42,344 nt of DNA. Source: an uncultured Acidobacteriota bacterium (lineage in GTDB: Bacteria > Acidobacteriota > Terriglobia > Terriglobales > CAINCZ01). Under the pieces are notes generated by a model that was not told where the DNA came from, made no database searches, and worked only from the letters and a program-made list of their open reading frames with translations. Both the position numbers and the translations under genes were made by a program. This document shows, piece after piece, positions 35,991 through 42,344 of the stretch. The first letter of the stretch is position 1, and each line of letters opens with the position of its first letter. The stretch lies in contig CAINCZ010000133.1 in assembly GCA_903847195.1 (NCBI GenBank), positions 1-42,344 of the forward strand, in the 5' to 3' direction.

Positions 35991-37382
35991 TCAGGGGTTG
36001 GCAATCCTCACGAAGCCGGCCTGCTGTTCGAAGCAGGCGGCTATGGCGAGCGCGAGCGCATCGGCGCCCGTGCGCGCGGCGATCTGCAGTCCGATGGGTA
36101 GGCCCGCGCGGCTGAAGCCGCACGGCACGGAGACGGCCGGGACGCCGAGCACGCTGAAGGCGCGCGCGTTGCGCAGCAGCGCGGTTTCCTTGCGGCGCAG
36201 CTCGGCGGGCTCGCCGAGGAGTTCGGAGATCTCAGGGGCCATGGCGGGAGCGGCCGGCGAGAGGATGACATCTACGTTGCGGAAAGCCAATTCCATGGCG
36301 GCCCCTCGATAGTGCTGGAGCTGACGGAGCTTCTCCTCATATTCCGACGGCTTGACCGACTCGGCATTGCGCAGCCGGCGCAGGGTCTCGGGCTGATAGC
36401 GTTCGGGCCATTGCTGGAGCCAGCGGGAGTGATAGGCGTAGGCCTCGCAGATGTGCACGGTGAAATCGGGGTCGATGGGAACGGTCACATCTTCTCTTAT
36501 GCCGGCGGTGAAGGCGGCAACGGTCTGAATTGCTCGCTCGACAGCAGCAGAGACTTCGGGGTCAAGATCGTCGAAGAAGCCTGCGCGTGCAACGCCGACG
36601 CGCACCCGGCTGAGATCGTAACTCGCTGTGGTCGGAAAACTCTCGGCAGGCAGGGAGACGCTGGCCGGGTCGCGCCGGTCATAGCCGATGATGGCGGCCA
36701 GCACCAGCGCGGCATCGGCGGCGGTGCGCGTGATGGGGCCAATAGTGTCGTAAGAACGCGAAAGAGGATGCACGCCATGGGTACTCACCGCGCCATAGGT
36801 GGGCCGCATGCCGACCACGCCGCATAGCGCCGCGGGCAGCCGGATGGAGCCTGCCGTATCGGTGCCGATGGCGACCGGGCAGAGTCCGGCGGCGACGGCG
36901 GCAGCGGCTCCGCCGGATGATCCTCCAGTGGTGCGCGACAAATCCCATGGATTGTGCGTCGGTCCGAAATAACTGATGACGGTGCTGCCGCCGTAGGCGA
37001 ATTCGTGCAGGTTCGTCTTGCCGATGAATATGGCCCCGGCCTGGCGGAGGCGGCGCACGACCTCGGCATCCTCGGTGGCGATGTTATCGAGCAATTGGGC
37101 GCTGGCGGCCGTGGTACGCACGCCCGCAAGGTCGATGATGTCTTTCAGTGAAACCGGAATGCCGTGCAGCGGGCCGCGCCAGCGGTTCGCCCCGATCTCT
37201 TCTTCCGCTTCATGAGCCTGAGTCAGCGCCTGCTCGCCGGTGACGGTGATGAAGGCGTTAAGCCGCGGATTCAGTGCTTCGATTCTCTCCAGACAAGACC
37301 GCGTCAACTCCACCGGCGACAGCGCGCGGGTACGCAGCAGGTGCGAAGCTTCGGCGACGGTGAGCGAGGCAAGGTCCGGCAT
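35991..37382 (-). CDS. Amidase signature-family hydrolase (GatA-like)
   Basis: 463 residues with a complete Ser-cisSer-Lys triad. The Lys is in HGIPVSLKDIIDLAGV, the cis-Ser in TTGGSSGGAAAAVAAG and the nucleophile Ser in TDTAGSIRLPAALCG (the usual Gly-Gly before Ser is Ala-Gly). The C-terminal part FSVLGVPAVSVPCGFSRAGLPIG is typical of amidases and GatA. No gatB or gatC is near, so an amide hydrolase is more likely than a subunit of the tRNA amidotransferase, but GatA cannot be excluded. It is convergent with malonyl-CoA decarboxylase across 45 bases. Substrate unknown. Confidence 0.88.
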   Translation of the reverse strand: MPDLASLTVAEASHLLRTRALSPVELTRSCLERIEALNPRLNAFITVTGEQALTQAHEAEEEIGANRWRGPLHGIPVSLKDIIDLAGVRTTAASAQLLDNIATEDAEVVRRLRQAGAIFIGKTNLHEFAYGGSTVISYFGPTHNPWDLSRTTGGSSGGAAAAVAAGLCPVAIGTDTAGSIRLPAALCGVVGMRPTYGAVSTHGVHPLSRSYDTIGPITRTAADAALVLAAIIGYDRRDPASVSLPAESFPTTASYDLSRVRVGVARAGFFDDLDPEVSAAVERAIQTVAAFTAGIREDVTVPIDPDFTVHICEAYAYHSRWLQQWPERYQPETLRRLRNAESVKPSEYEEKLRQLQHYRGAAMELAFRNVDVILSPAAPAMAPEISELLGEPAELRRKETALLRNARAFSVLGVPAVSVPCGFSRAGLPIGLQIAARTGADALALAIAACFEQQAGFVRIANP

Positions 37383-37516
37383 GAGCGTCTCTCAGGTAGC
37401 GCAGATCATGATAGGGCAGAAGCGGGCCGGGAGAAAGGCGGATGCGACGGCCGAAGCCACGAAAGAACGAAACCTGTAGTGTGGTGTCCCGCAACTTCTT
37501 GGAAGAACTCAAGGGT

Positions 37517-37543
37517 GTCATCCTGAGCGAAGCGAAGGAGCTG
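37517..37543 (+). repeat. Dispersed REP-like repeat, copy 6
   Basis: GTCATCCTGAGCG followed by AAGCGAAGGAGCTG, differing from copy 1 at two positions. It lies in the 235-base gap between the amidase start (37382) and the 3' end of the YceI gene (37618). Confidence 0.8.
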
Positions 37544-37617
37544 CTTTTTGTTGCGATTCGGTTCGAGGACGGGAGAAAGAGAATGGGCCGGGTGCGGCAC
37601 CCGGCCCGCCCGAATCG

Positions 37618-38223
37618 TTACTTCGCGGCAGGAGCCGGCGGGGCCTTGACGGCTTCGATGTCGATGGTGATCGAGATTTCGTCGCCCACCACGGCGCTGC
37701 CTTCGACGACGCGGTTATAGAGGAGCCCGTAGTCCTTGCGGCTGATCTTGGTGCTGGCGGTGGCGCCCACGTGCATGGCTCCGCGCGCGTCTTTCACCGG
37801 CGGGGTGATGTCTTCCACCTGAAGGATGACTTCCTTGGTGACGCCATGAATCGTGAGGTCACCGATCAGGCGGAGCTTGCCACCCGGGGCTTCGGCGCGC
37901 TTGGACCTGAAGGTGAGCGTCGGATACTTGGCTACATCGAAGAAATTGGCGCTGCGCAAATCGTTATCGCGTGCTTCCACGCGCGTGTCTACGGAAGAGG
38001 CGTCGATAACGGTATCGACGGCGGTCTTGGTGAGATCGGCAGGGTCGTACTGTACCGTACCGCTGACCTTGGTGAAGGCTCCCTTGACGTTGGAGATCAT
38101 CAGGTGGCGCACCGAAAACTGCGCGGCTGAGTGCGCCGGGTCAATTTGCCACGTGCCGGCCTGGGCGAACCCAGCTGCGGCGAATCCTAGAACAGCGATC
38201 AGGATCAGCAGTGAGCGTTTCAT
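37618..38223 (-). CDS. Periplasmic YceI-family lipid-binding protein
   Basis: 201 residues from ATG 38221-38223; a longer frame to 38937 runs through the dCMP deaminase gene in another phase. Signal peptide: MKRSLLILIAVLGFAAAGFAQA. The mature part is a YceI lipocalin-like barrel: GTWQIDPAHSAAQFSVRHLMIS, VSGTVQYDPADLTKTAV, DNDLRSANFFDVAKYPTLTF, LIGDLTIHGVTKEVIL and RKDYGLLYNRVVEGSAVVGD. These proteins bind isoprenoid or amphiphilic molecules, and some act in stress or base-induced responses. The C-terminal APPAPAAK is likely disordered. Confidence 0.93.
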   Translation of the reverse strand: MKRSLLILIAVLGFAAAGFAQAGTWQIDPAHSAAQFSVRHLMISNVKGAFTKVSGTVQYDPADLTKTAVDTVIDASSVDTRVEARDNDLRSANFFDVAKYPTLTFRSKRAEAPGGKLRLIGDLTIHGVTKEVILQVEDITPPVKDARGAMHVGATASTKISRKDYGLLYNRVVEGSAVVGDEISITIDIEAVKAPPAPAAK

Positions 38224-38348
38224 GTGCACATTGTAAGGGGAAGCGAGCCGGGCAGCGCAAGTAAACCGATGCTTTACGGATTGCGGAAAAACGAAATGGA
38301 ACCATCGGCGCAGCCGGGGTCCGGCGCAAATGGCGTTAAGGCAGGCCG

Positions 38349-38918
38349 CTAGAGCGTCTCCATGCCGAGTTCGTCGGTGGTCCCGGCTGCCGCCATCTTG
38401 GCGGCGGCGGTGGCCCAGTCCTTGCGCGGATCGACGAGGTTCAACTGGCGCACGCCGCCCTCGAAGTGCTGGATGAGCTTGTCGTACTGGCGCAGCTGCT
38501 CGGCGTCGCGCGGCGAAGTCCATGGGTGGATGTAGTAGACGGTCTTGACCCGCGCCTGCAACATCTCCTTCATGCAGCCAAAGCAAGGCTGGGTCGTCGT
38601 GTAGACCGTGCCGCCCTGGACGCTGATGCCGAAGCGCGCGGCCGCCAGTATTGCGTTCTGCTCGGCGTGAACGCAGATGCACAGATCGTAGGCGGTGCCC
38701 GATTCGTAGCGCTTGTCGCGATTGGCGCAGCGCACGCATCCGCCTTCCGAGCAGTTCGTCATGCCCGAGGGGGTGCCGTTGTAGCCGGTGGAGATAATGC
38801 GGTCGTCGACCACGATGATGGCGCCGACCTTCTGCCCGCGGCAGTCCGCGCGCTCGCGAACGGCCATGGCGATACCCATGAAGTATTCGGGACGAGAAGG
38901 CCTGTTGGGAGTGCTCAT
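38349..38918 (-). CDS. Deoxycytidylate (dCMP) deaminase
   Basis: 189 residues from ATG 38916-38918, with AGGAG upstream. It deaminates dCMP to dUMP for thymidylate synthesis. Zinc-site motifs of the family are visible: CVHAEQNAIL (His and general-base Glu) and TTQPCFGCMKEML (two Cys). GYNGTPSGMTNCSEGGCVRCAN, in the N-terminal half, is the allosteric/substrate region of the ComEB type with its extra Cys cluster. The C-terminal ~45 residues (FEGGVRQLNLVDPRKDWATA) extend beyond the core. An alternative is the closely related ComE operon protein 2, which has the same enzymatic activity. Confidence 0.92.
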   Translation of the reverse strand: MSTPNRPSRPEYFMGIAMAVRERADCRGQKVGAIIVVDDRIISTGYNGTPSGMTNCSEGGCVRCANRDKRYESGTAYDLCICVHAEQNAILAAARFGISVQGGTVYTTTQPCFGCMKEMLQARVKTVYYIHPWTSPRDAEQLRQYDKLIQHFEGGVRQLNLVDPRKDWATAAAKMAAAGTTDELGMETL

Positions 38919-39051
38919 TACGTTCTCCTGATACCAACTCAAGAGTATTGGAACCGCGCCAGTTTTCAAAGCCAAAGGCGAAGGGTGCGCGCCAGGGTGT
39001 GCGGGCAATCCTAAGTGGGGGAACGGGGCTATAAGAAGGCTCGAGTGCCGC

Positions 39052-40557
39052 TCAGTGCGCGACGGAGCGCGCCCGGCCGCGTCCCGCCATTTCCGCGCCA
39101 TCGCTGGGCAGAAGCGACAGGGCAGAGATCGCCGAAAACGCCGAGAGCACGCCCACGGCGAGAAAAGCCGGCCAGAAGTCGGCAGCCACGATGTGCCCGT
39201 GATGCTGCAAATAGCTGGACGCCTGCAGGAACAGAGCGCCCACCGTTACCCCTATTCCAACCGACAACTGCTGCACCGTGGAGAACAAGCTGGTAGCCGA
39301 GCTGACGTCGTGTTCGGGCACCTCGGCATAGCAGATGGAGTTCAACGAGGAAAATTGCAGAACGCGGAACGCGCCGCCGATCAGCAGCACCAGTATCAGA
39401 TAAATGCGCGGCGTCTGCGGGGCGAAAAGTCCAAGGACGGCGATGCTGCTGGCCGAAATCAGCGCGTTGACGAACAGCAGGCGGCGGAAGCCGAACCGGC
39501 GCAGCAGCTTCTTGGTGAGGGTGCGCATGAAGAGAGAGCCGATGGCGCCCGTGCACGTCAGCATACCGGAGTGCAGAGGACTCAGGCCGAACCCGACCTG
39601 AAGCAGCAAGGGCAGCAGCAACGGAAGCGCGCCAAAGCCAATGCGGAAGACGCAGCCTCCGCCCACGCCCACCCAGAAGGTTCTGAGCCGAAAGAAGCGC
39701 AGATCCAGCAGCGGCCTCTCCTCGTAGTGGGAGCGCCAAACGTAGGCGCAGACGGTGAGGGCGCCGGCGGCGAGAAAGGCGAAGGCGACGCTCTTGGAGG
39801 TTTCCTGCTCGCTGATCATGCTGGCGCCGAACATGAAGAACGACAGCCCACAGGCGGAGAGCAAAAAACCGAGCAGGTCGACCGTGGGAACGTCCTTCTC
39901 GCGGAAGTTCTGCATGAGGCGCAGGGCCAGCAGAATGCCGATGATGCTGATGGGGACGTTGATGAAGAAGATCCAGCGCCAGCTGAAGTAGGTGGCGATG
40001 AAACCGCCGAGCACGGGGCCGGTCAGCGGGCCGAGCGTTGCGGGCACGCTGATATACAGGAAGGCCGTGACCAGGTCGTCGCGGTCAACCGAGCGCACCA
40101 CCACAATGCGGCCGACGGGCACCATCATGGCGCCGCCGATGCCCTGAATGAAGCGGGACACGACGAAGAACGAGAATGACTGCGCCATGCCGCACATCAT
40201 GGAGGAGACCATGAAGAGGCCGATCGCGCTGCAGAAAACCGTGCGGCTGCCGAAGCGGTCGGCGATCCAGCCGGAGATGGGGATGAAGACCGCGAGACTG
40301 ACCAGATAGGCGGAGAGTCCGAGCTTCAGGACGAGCGGCGCCTTGCCGAAGTCGCGGGCAATGGTCGGCAGGGCGGTGGCGATGACCGTCGAGTCCAGCA
40401 TCTGCATGAACAGCGCGCAGGCCACCACGAGCGGCACCAGCATCTTGCGGCGGAGGCCAAAGAAGGTCTCGTCGGGCGCAGCCGACGCCGAGGATGGTGA
40501 AGCAAGTTCGTCCGCAGTGGCGGCGGAATCGGCACCGTTTTCGCTGGAACTGTTCAC
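39052..40557 (-). CDS. MFS exporter, DHA2 (EmrB/QacA) type, 14 TM
   Basis: 501 residues. After a 35-residue polar N-terminus, LVVACALFMQMLDSTVIATALPTIA is the first helix with the DHA2 motif D1 (LDxTVxNVALP-like). GWIADRFGSRTVF is the MFS loop motif, and LGPLTGPVLGGFIATYFSWRWIF is motif C, which marks antiporters. Later helices continue to LLPSDGAEMAGRGRARSVAH. It probably exports drugs or other hydrophobic compounds by proton exchange; no EmrA-type adaptor is adjacent. The gene lies 133 bases upstream of dCMP deaminase on the same strand. Confidence 0.92.
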   Translation of the reverse strand: MNSSSENGADSAATADELASPSSASAAPDETFFGLRRKMLVPLVVACALFMQMLDSTVIATALPTIARDFGKAPLVLKLGLSAYLVSLAVFIPISGWIADRFGSRTVFCSAIGLFMVSSMMCGMAQSFSFFVVSRFIQGIGGAMMVPVGRIVVVRSVDRDDLVTAFLYISVPATLGPLTGPVLGGFIATYFSWRWIFFINVPISIIGILLALRLMQNFREKDVPTVDLLGFLLSACGLSFFMFGASMISEQETSKSVAFAFLAAGALTVCAYVWRSHYEERPLLDLRFFRLRTFWVGVGGGCVFRIGFGALPLLLPLLLQVGFGLSPLHSGMLTCTGAIGSLFMRTLTKKLLRRFGFRRLLFVNALISASSIAVLGLFAPQTPRIYLILVLLIGGAFRVLQFSSLNSICYAEVPEHDVSSATSLFSTVQQLSVGIGVTVGALFLQASSYLQHHGHIVAADFWPAFLAVGVLSAFSAISALSLLPSDGAEMAGRGRARSVAH

Positions 40558-40622
40558 GAGGTTCGTTATACCCGAAAACCAATCACTTGCAAGCAGGTCA
40601 GCAGGGGAGTGAGTCTGATTCC

Positions 40623-40661
40623 CGCGGTAGTGCCTATGCCGGGTGCATCGGCACTACCGCG
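40623..40661. repeat. Perfect 12-bp inverted repeat, hairpin element
   Basis: Arms CGCGGTAGTGCC (40623-40634) and GGCACTACCGCG (40650-40661) with a 15-base loop that itself contains ATGC and GCAT. It lies between the 3' end of the second SMP-30 gene and the start of the MFS exporter. There is no T-run, so it is more likely a palindromic repeat unit than an intrinsic terminator. Confidence 0.6.
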
Positions 40662-40695
40662 AAAGTTCCACTGCCGCAATTCGCGCCGCTGCGCC

Positions 40696-41685
40696 CTATT
40701 GATGCGAGAACAGTACCGCCGCCGGAGCCAGCGTCTCGAACTTGAAGATGGCGGCTCCGCCTTCGCCTCCGGTCGTGATGTAGCCTTCGCGGGTTTCGGG
40801 CTTGATGGCCAGGCTGGTGACCTCGAGAAACTTGCCCTCGTCCTTGCCGGCGACGACCACGTTGGCAATCGGAATGCCAAGAGGATTGAAAACGATGATC
40901 CTGCCCTGTCCATGAACCGTCTGGTAAAGATTGCCTTTGGCGTCGAGGCGGTTGGAGTCCAAGCCGTTCCATCCGGTCGAGTGATAAATGTAAGAGACGC
41001 CCTGGTGCAGAACCGGCGTCACGCCATCGGCCTGCAGATCGGCGCGCAGCACGGAGTTGCGCGAGGTCTCCGAGACCCAGAGAGTCCGGCCGTTGGCCGT
41101 CAACGAAATGCCGTTGGCCGCCCAAAGATGCTGGAGCACGGGCCGCACCGACTTGCCGTCGGCCGTGATGTAGTAAACGCCGCCGACCGGGTCCTCAATG
41201 TTGCCGACGAAATCAGTCACGAAAAGATTACCCTTCGCGTCGAAGACCAGGTCGTTCATGCGGAGCATCTTGTTGCGGTAGAGCGGCTTCATGATGGTGA
41301 CGTTGGAGCCGTCGGAGTTGATGGAGACCAACTCGCCGCTCATGCCGGACAGGAAGATCCGGCCGTCCTTGTGAATCGCCGTGCCGCAGATTCCGATGTC
41401 TCTTGACTCATAGATCGTAGAGATCTGCTTCTGGGCATCGATCTTCAGCAGCTTGCGCGGCCACGTGAGCAGCGTAGCGACCAGGTTGCCTTGCCGGTCA
41501 AAGGACGGGCCTTCGAGCGACTGCGTGGTCTTGGCCTCCACTACCAGCCACGGTTCGGCAACGATCGTGGGTAGGCTGGCCAACTCGGGAGGGATCGGGG
41601 CGACGCTGGGTTCGGCGGCGAAAGCGGCCAGATGGGTGAAGGCGAGAGCCAAGGCCAGGGCAAGAATCCTGCACAGTGTCTTCAT
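40696..41685 (-). CDS. Exported SMP-30/gluconolactonase-like beta-propeller protein
   Basis: 329 residues from ATG 41683-41685 (AGAGAGGA upstream); the longer frame to 41745 is less likely. Signal peptide: MKTLCRILALALALAFTHLAAFA. It is a propeller with SMP-30 family residues: Glu in SLEGPSFDRQGNLV, Asn in LRMNDLVFDAKGNLFVTD, Asn in AANGISLTANGRTLWVSE and Asp in GLDSNRLDAKGNLYQTV. All four potential metal ligands are present. It lies downstream of a sugar-acid-type MFS carrier on the same strand (gap 91 bases). A role in opening a lactone of a sugar acid outside the cytoplasm fits, but the substrate is unknown. It shares only the fold and key residues with the protein at 6191. Confidence 0.86.
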   Translation of the reverse strand: MKTLCRILALALALAFTHLAAFAAEPSVAPIPPELASLPTIVAEPWLVVEAKTTQSLEGPSFDRQGNLVATLLTWPRKLLKIDAQKQISTIYESRDIGICGTAIHKDGRIFLSGMSGELVSINSDGSNVTIMKPLYRNKMLRMNDLVFDAKGNLFVTDFVGNIEDPVGGVYYITADGKSVRPVLQHLWAANGISLTANGRTLWVSETSRNSVLRADLQADGVTPVLHQGVSYIYHSTGWNGLDSNRLDAKGNLYQTVHGQGRIIVFNPLGIPIANVVVAGKDEGKFLEVTSLAIKPETREGYITTGGEGGAAIFKFETLAPAAVLFSHQ

Positions 41686-41776
41686 CGGTATCCTCTCTTG
41701 CTTGCGTTCCGAGTGGCAGCTAGTGTTGGTCAACCGCAAAAACAACCGGACAACAAACGATAACGTAAGTAAATGG

Positions 41777-42344
41777 TCATGGCCGCGGCGAGGAACTCGC
41801 AGCGACGTTCGCCGAGAGCGCCACCGGCGCCCACTTCTCGCGCAGCAGCACGAGGCAGGTCAGTCCACCCAGTCCGAGGAAGAAGAAGATCGCCTGCATG
41901 GGGGCCTGGTAGCCTCCGGTGGTCTGCTTGAGCCAGCCGGAAAAGATGGGGCCGACGATGCCGGCGAGGCTCGTCGAGACATTCTGCACGCCCGATACGA
42001 GGCCGACGGCGCCGGCCGGAATCAGTGTCAGGCGGCAGAGCGCGAGGTGGTTGGCACTGGCCAGCCCCAGGCCCGACAGGGAAACGATGGCCCAGAAGAG
42101 AGCGCCCTGCACCGACGCAGAGTGCACGCCGATCAACTCCGTGCAGGCGATGGCGAAGCCGGCGATGATGAAGGACTTGCGCACGATGACCGCGTCCCAG
42201 CCGCGCTTGATCAGCAGGTCGGCGCCCCATCCGGCCAGCACGGTGACCACGGCGATGCCGGTGAAACTGAAAAACGAGTAAAGGCCCATCTTCGAGAGCG
42301 AAAGATGACGCTGCTCGACGAAGTAGGCCGGCATCCATGTCATG
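41777..42344 (-). CDS. MFS transporter, ACS (sugar acid/anion) type, C-terminal part
   Basis: 189 residues visible; the frame is open to the right edge, so the N-terminal half is outside the window. Visible are TWMPAYFVEQRHLSLSKMGL, the usual extracytoplasmic segment before the second six-helix half in ACS carriers. GVQNVSTSLAGIVGPIFSGWL follows, typical of glucarate/galactonate/hexuronate-type carriers. About five to six helices can be counted. The Met near 42343 is an internal residue, not a start. The pairing with the SMP-30 gene downstream suggests uptake of a sugar acid or lactone product, by inference. Confidence 0.85.
   Translation of the reverse strand, partial: MTWMPAYFVEQRHLSLSKMGLYSFFSFTGIAVVTVLAGWGADLLIKRGWDAVIVRKSFIIAGFAIACTELIGVHSASVQGALFWAIVSLSGLGLASANHLALCRLTLIPAGAVGLVSGVQNVSTSLAGIVGPIFSGWLKQTTGGYQAPMQAIFFFLGLGGLTCLVLLREKWAPVALSANVAASSSPRP

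Noticed and set aside
35991..37382. Glutamyl-tRNA(Gln) amidotransferase subunit A
   Set aside because: The triad fits, but gatB and gatC are not near and the TDTAGS box departs slightly; a generic amidase call is safer.
39055..40179. 374-residue open frame on the plus strand
   Set aside because: Antisense to the MFS exporter; composition rich in Gln, Glu, Gly and Arg, typical of a shadow.

Overview
The window looks like chromosomal DNA of an acidobacterium, probably subdivision 1/Terriglobia. The reasons are its high GC content, the dispersed intergenic repeat related to GTCATCCTGAGCG/AGCGAAGGATCTG, a giant secreted NHL/MBG-repeat protein whose C-terminal Ig-like domain carries a membrane hairpin and a Cys-Gly-Gly-Gly, and the general flavour of the housekeeping proteins. 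The assignment comes from pattern recognition without a database search. No rRNA, tRNA, CRISPR array, IS transposase or prophage was recognised.

Layout. 1-944: 5' part of an exported protein of unknown function, minus strand, running off the left edge. 1181-5129: pyrG, a small GIY-YIG protein bracketed by two inverted copies of the repeat, then kdsA-kdsD (Kdo synthesis, so a Gram-negative LPS maker), closed by a terminator. 5139-9760: an alkyltransferase-like DNA repair protein, a NuoI-like ferredoxin, an SMP-30/gluconolactonase-like exported protein, CoA-acylating methylmalonate-semialdehyde dehydrogenase and a DUF123-type GIY-YIG protein. 9779-12227: a divergent pair, an exported isoaspartyl peptidase/asparaginase and a Tat-type metallophosphoesterase fused to a cupredoxin. 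12361-14862: glutaryl-CoA dehydrogenase and a short/branched-chain acyl-CoA dehydrogenase. 15080-22813: a long minus-strand gene run of FrhB-like Fe-S protein, LivK-H-M-G-F ABC transporter, and a LeuC/LeuD-type hydro-lyase. 22814-23522: a 709-bp leader and divergent promoter region. 23523-31732: a 2542-residue secreted NHL/MBG-repeat protein and a small outer-membrane beta-barrel protein in one operon. 31911-37382: a URO-D-family protein, an EamA exporter, malonyl-CoA decarboxylase and an amidase. 37618-42344: a YceI protein, dCMP deaminase, a DHA2-type MFS exporter, a second SMP-30 protein and a partial sugar-acid-type MFS carrier.

How the genes fit together. Several point to catabolism of amino and branched acids: a branched-chain amino acid ABC uptake system, the ACADSB-like dehydrogenase, MmsA for valine, and glutaryl-CoA dehydrogenase for lysine/tryptophan. 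The LeuCD-type hydro-lyase and FrhB-like Fe-S protein sit in the transporter run, and their substrates are open. SMP-30 plus an ACS-type MFS carrier suggests use of sugar acids or lactones.

Most unusual points: the GIY-YIG gene framed by inverted repeats with its stop codon inside one of them; the membrane hairpin inserted into the last Ig domain of the giant protein; the FrhB-Liv-LeuCD gene run; the phosphoesterase-cupredoxin fusion; the hairpin that hides the ribosome binding site of malonyl-CoA decarboxylase; and at least four palindromic intergenic repeat types.
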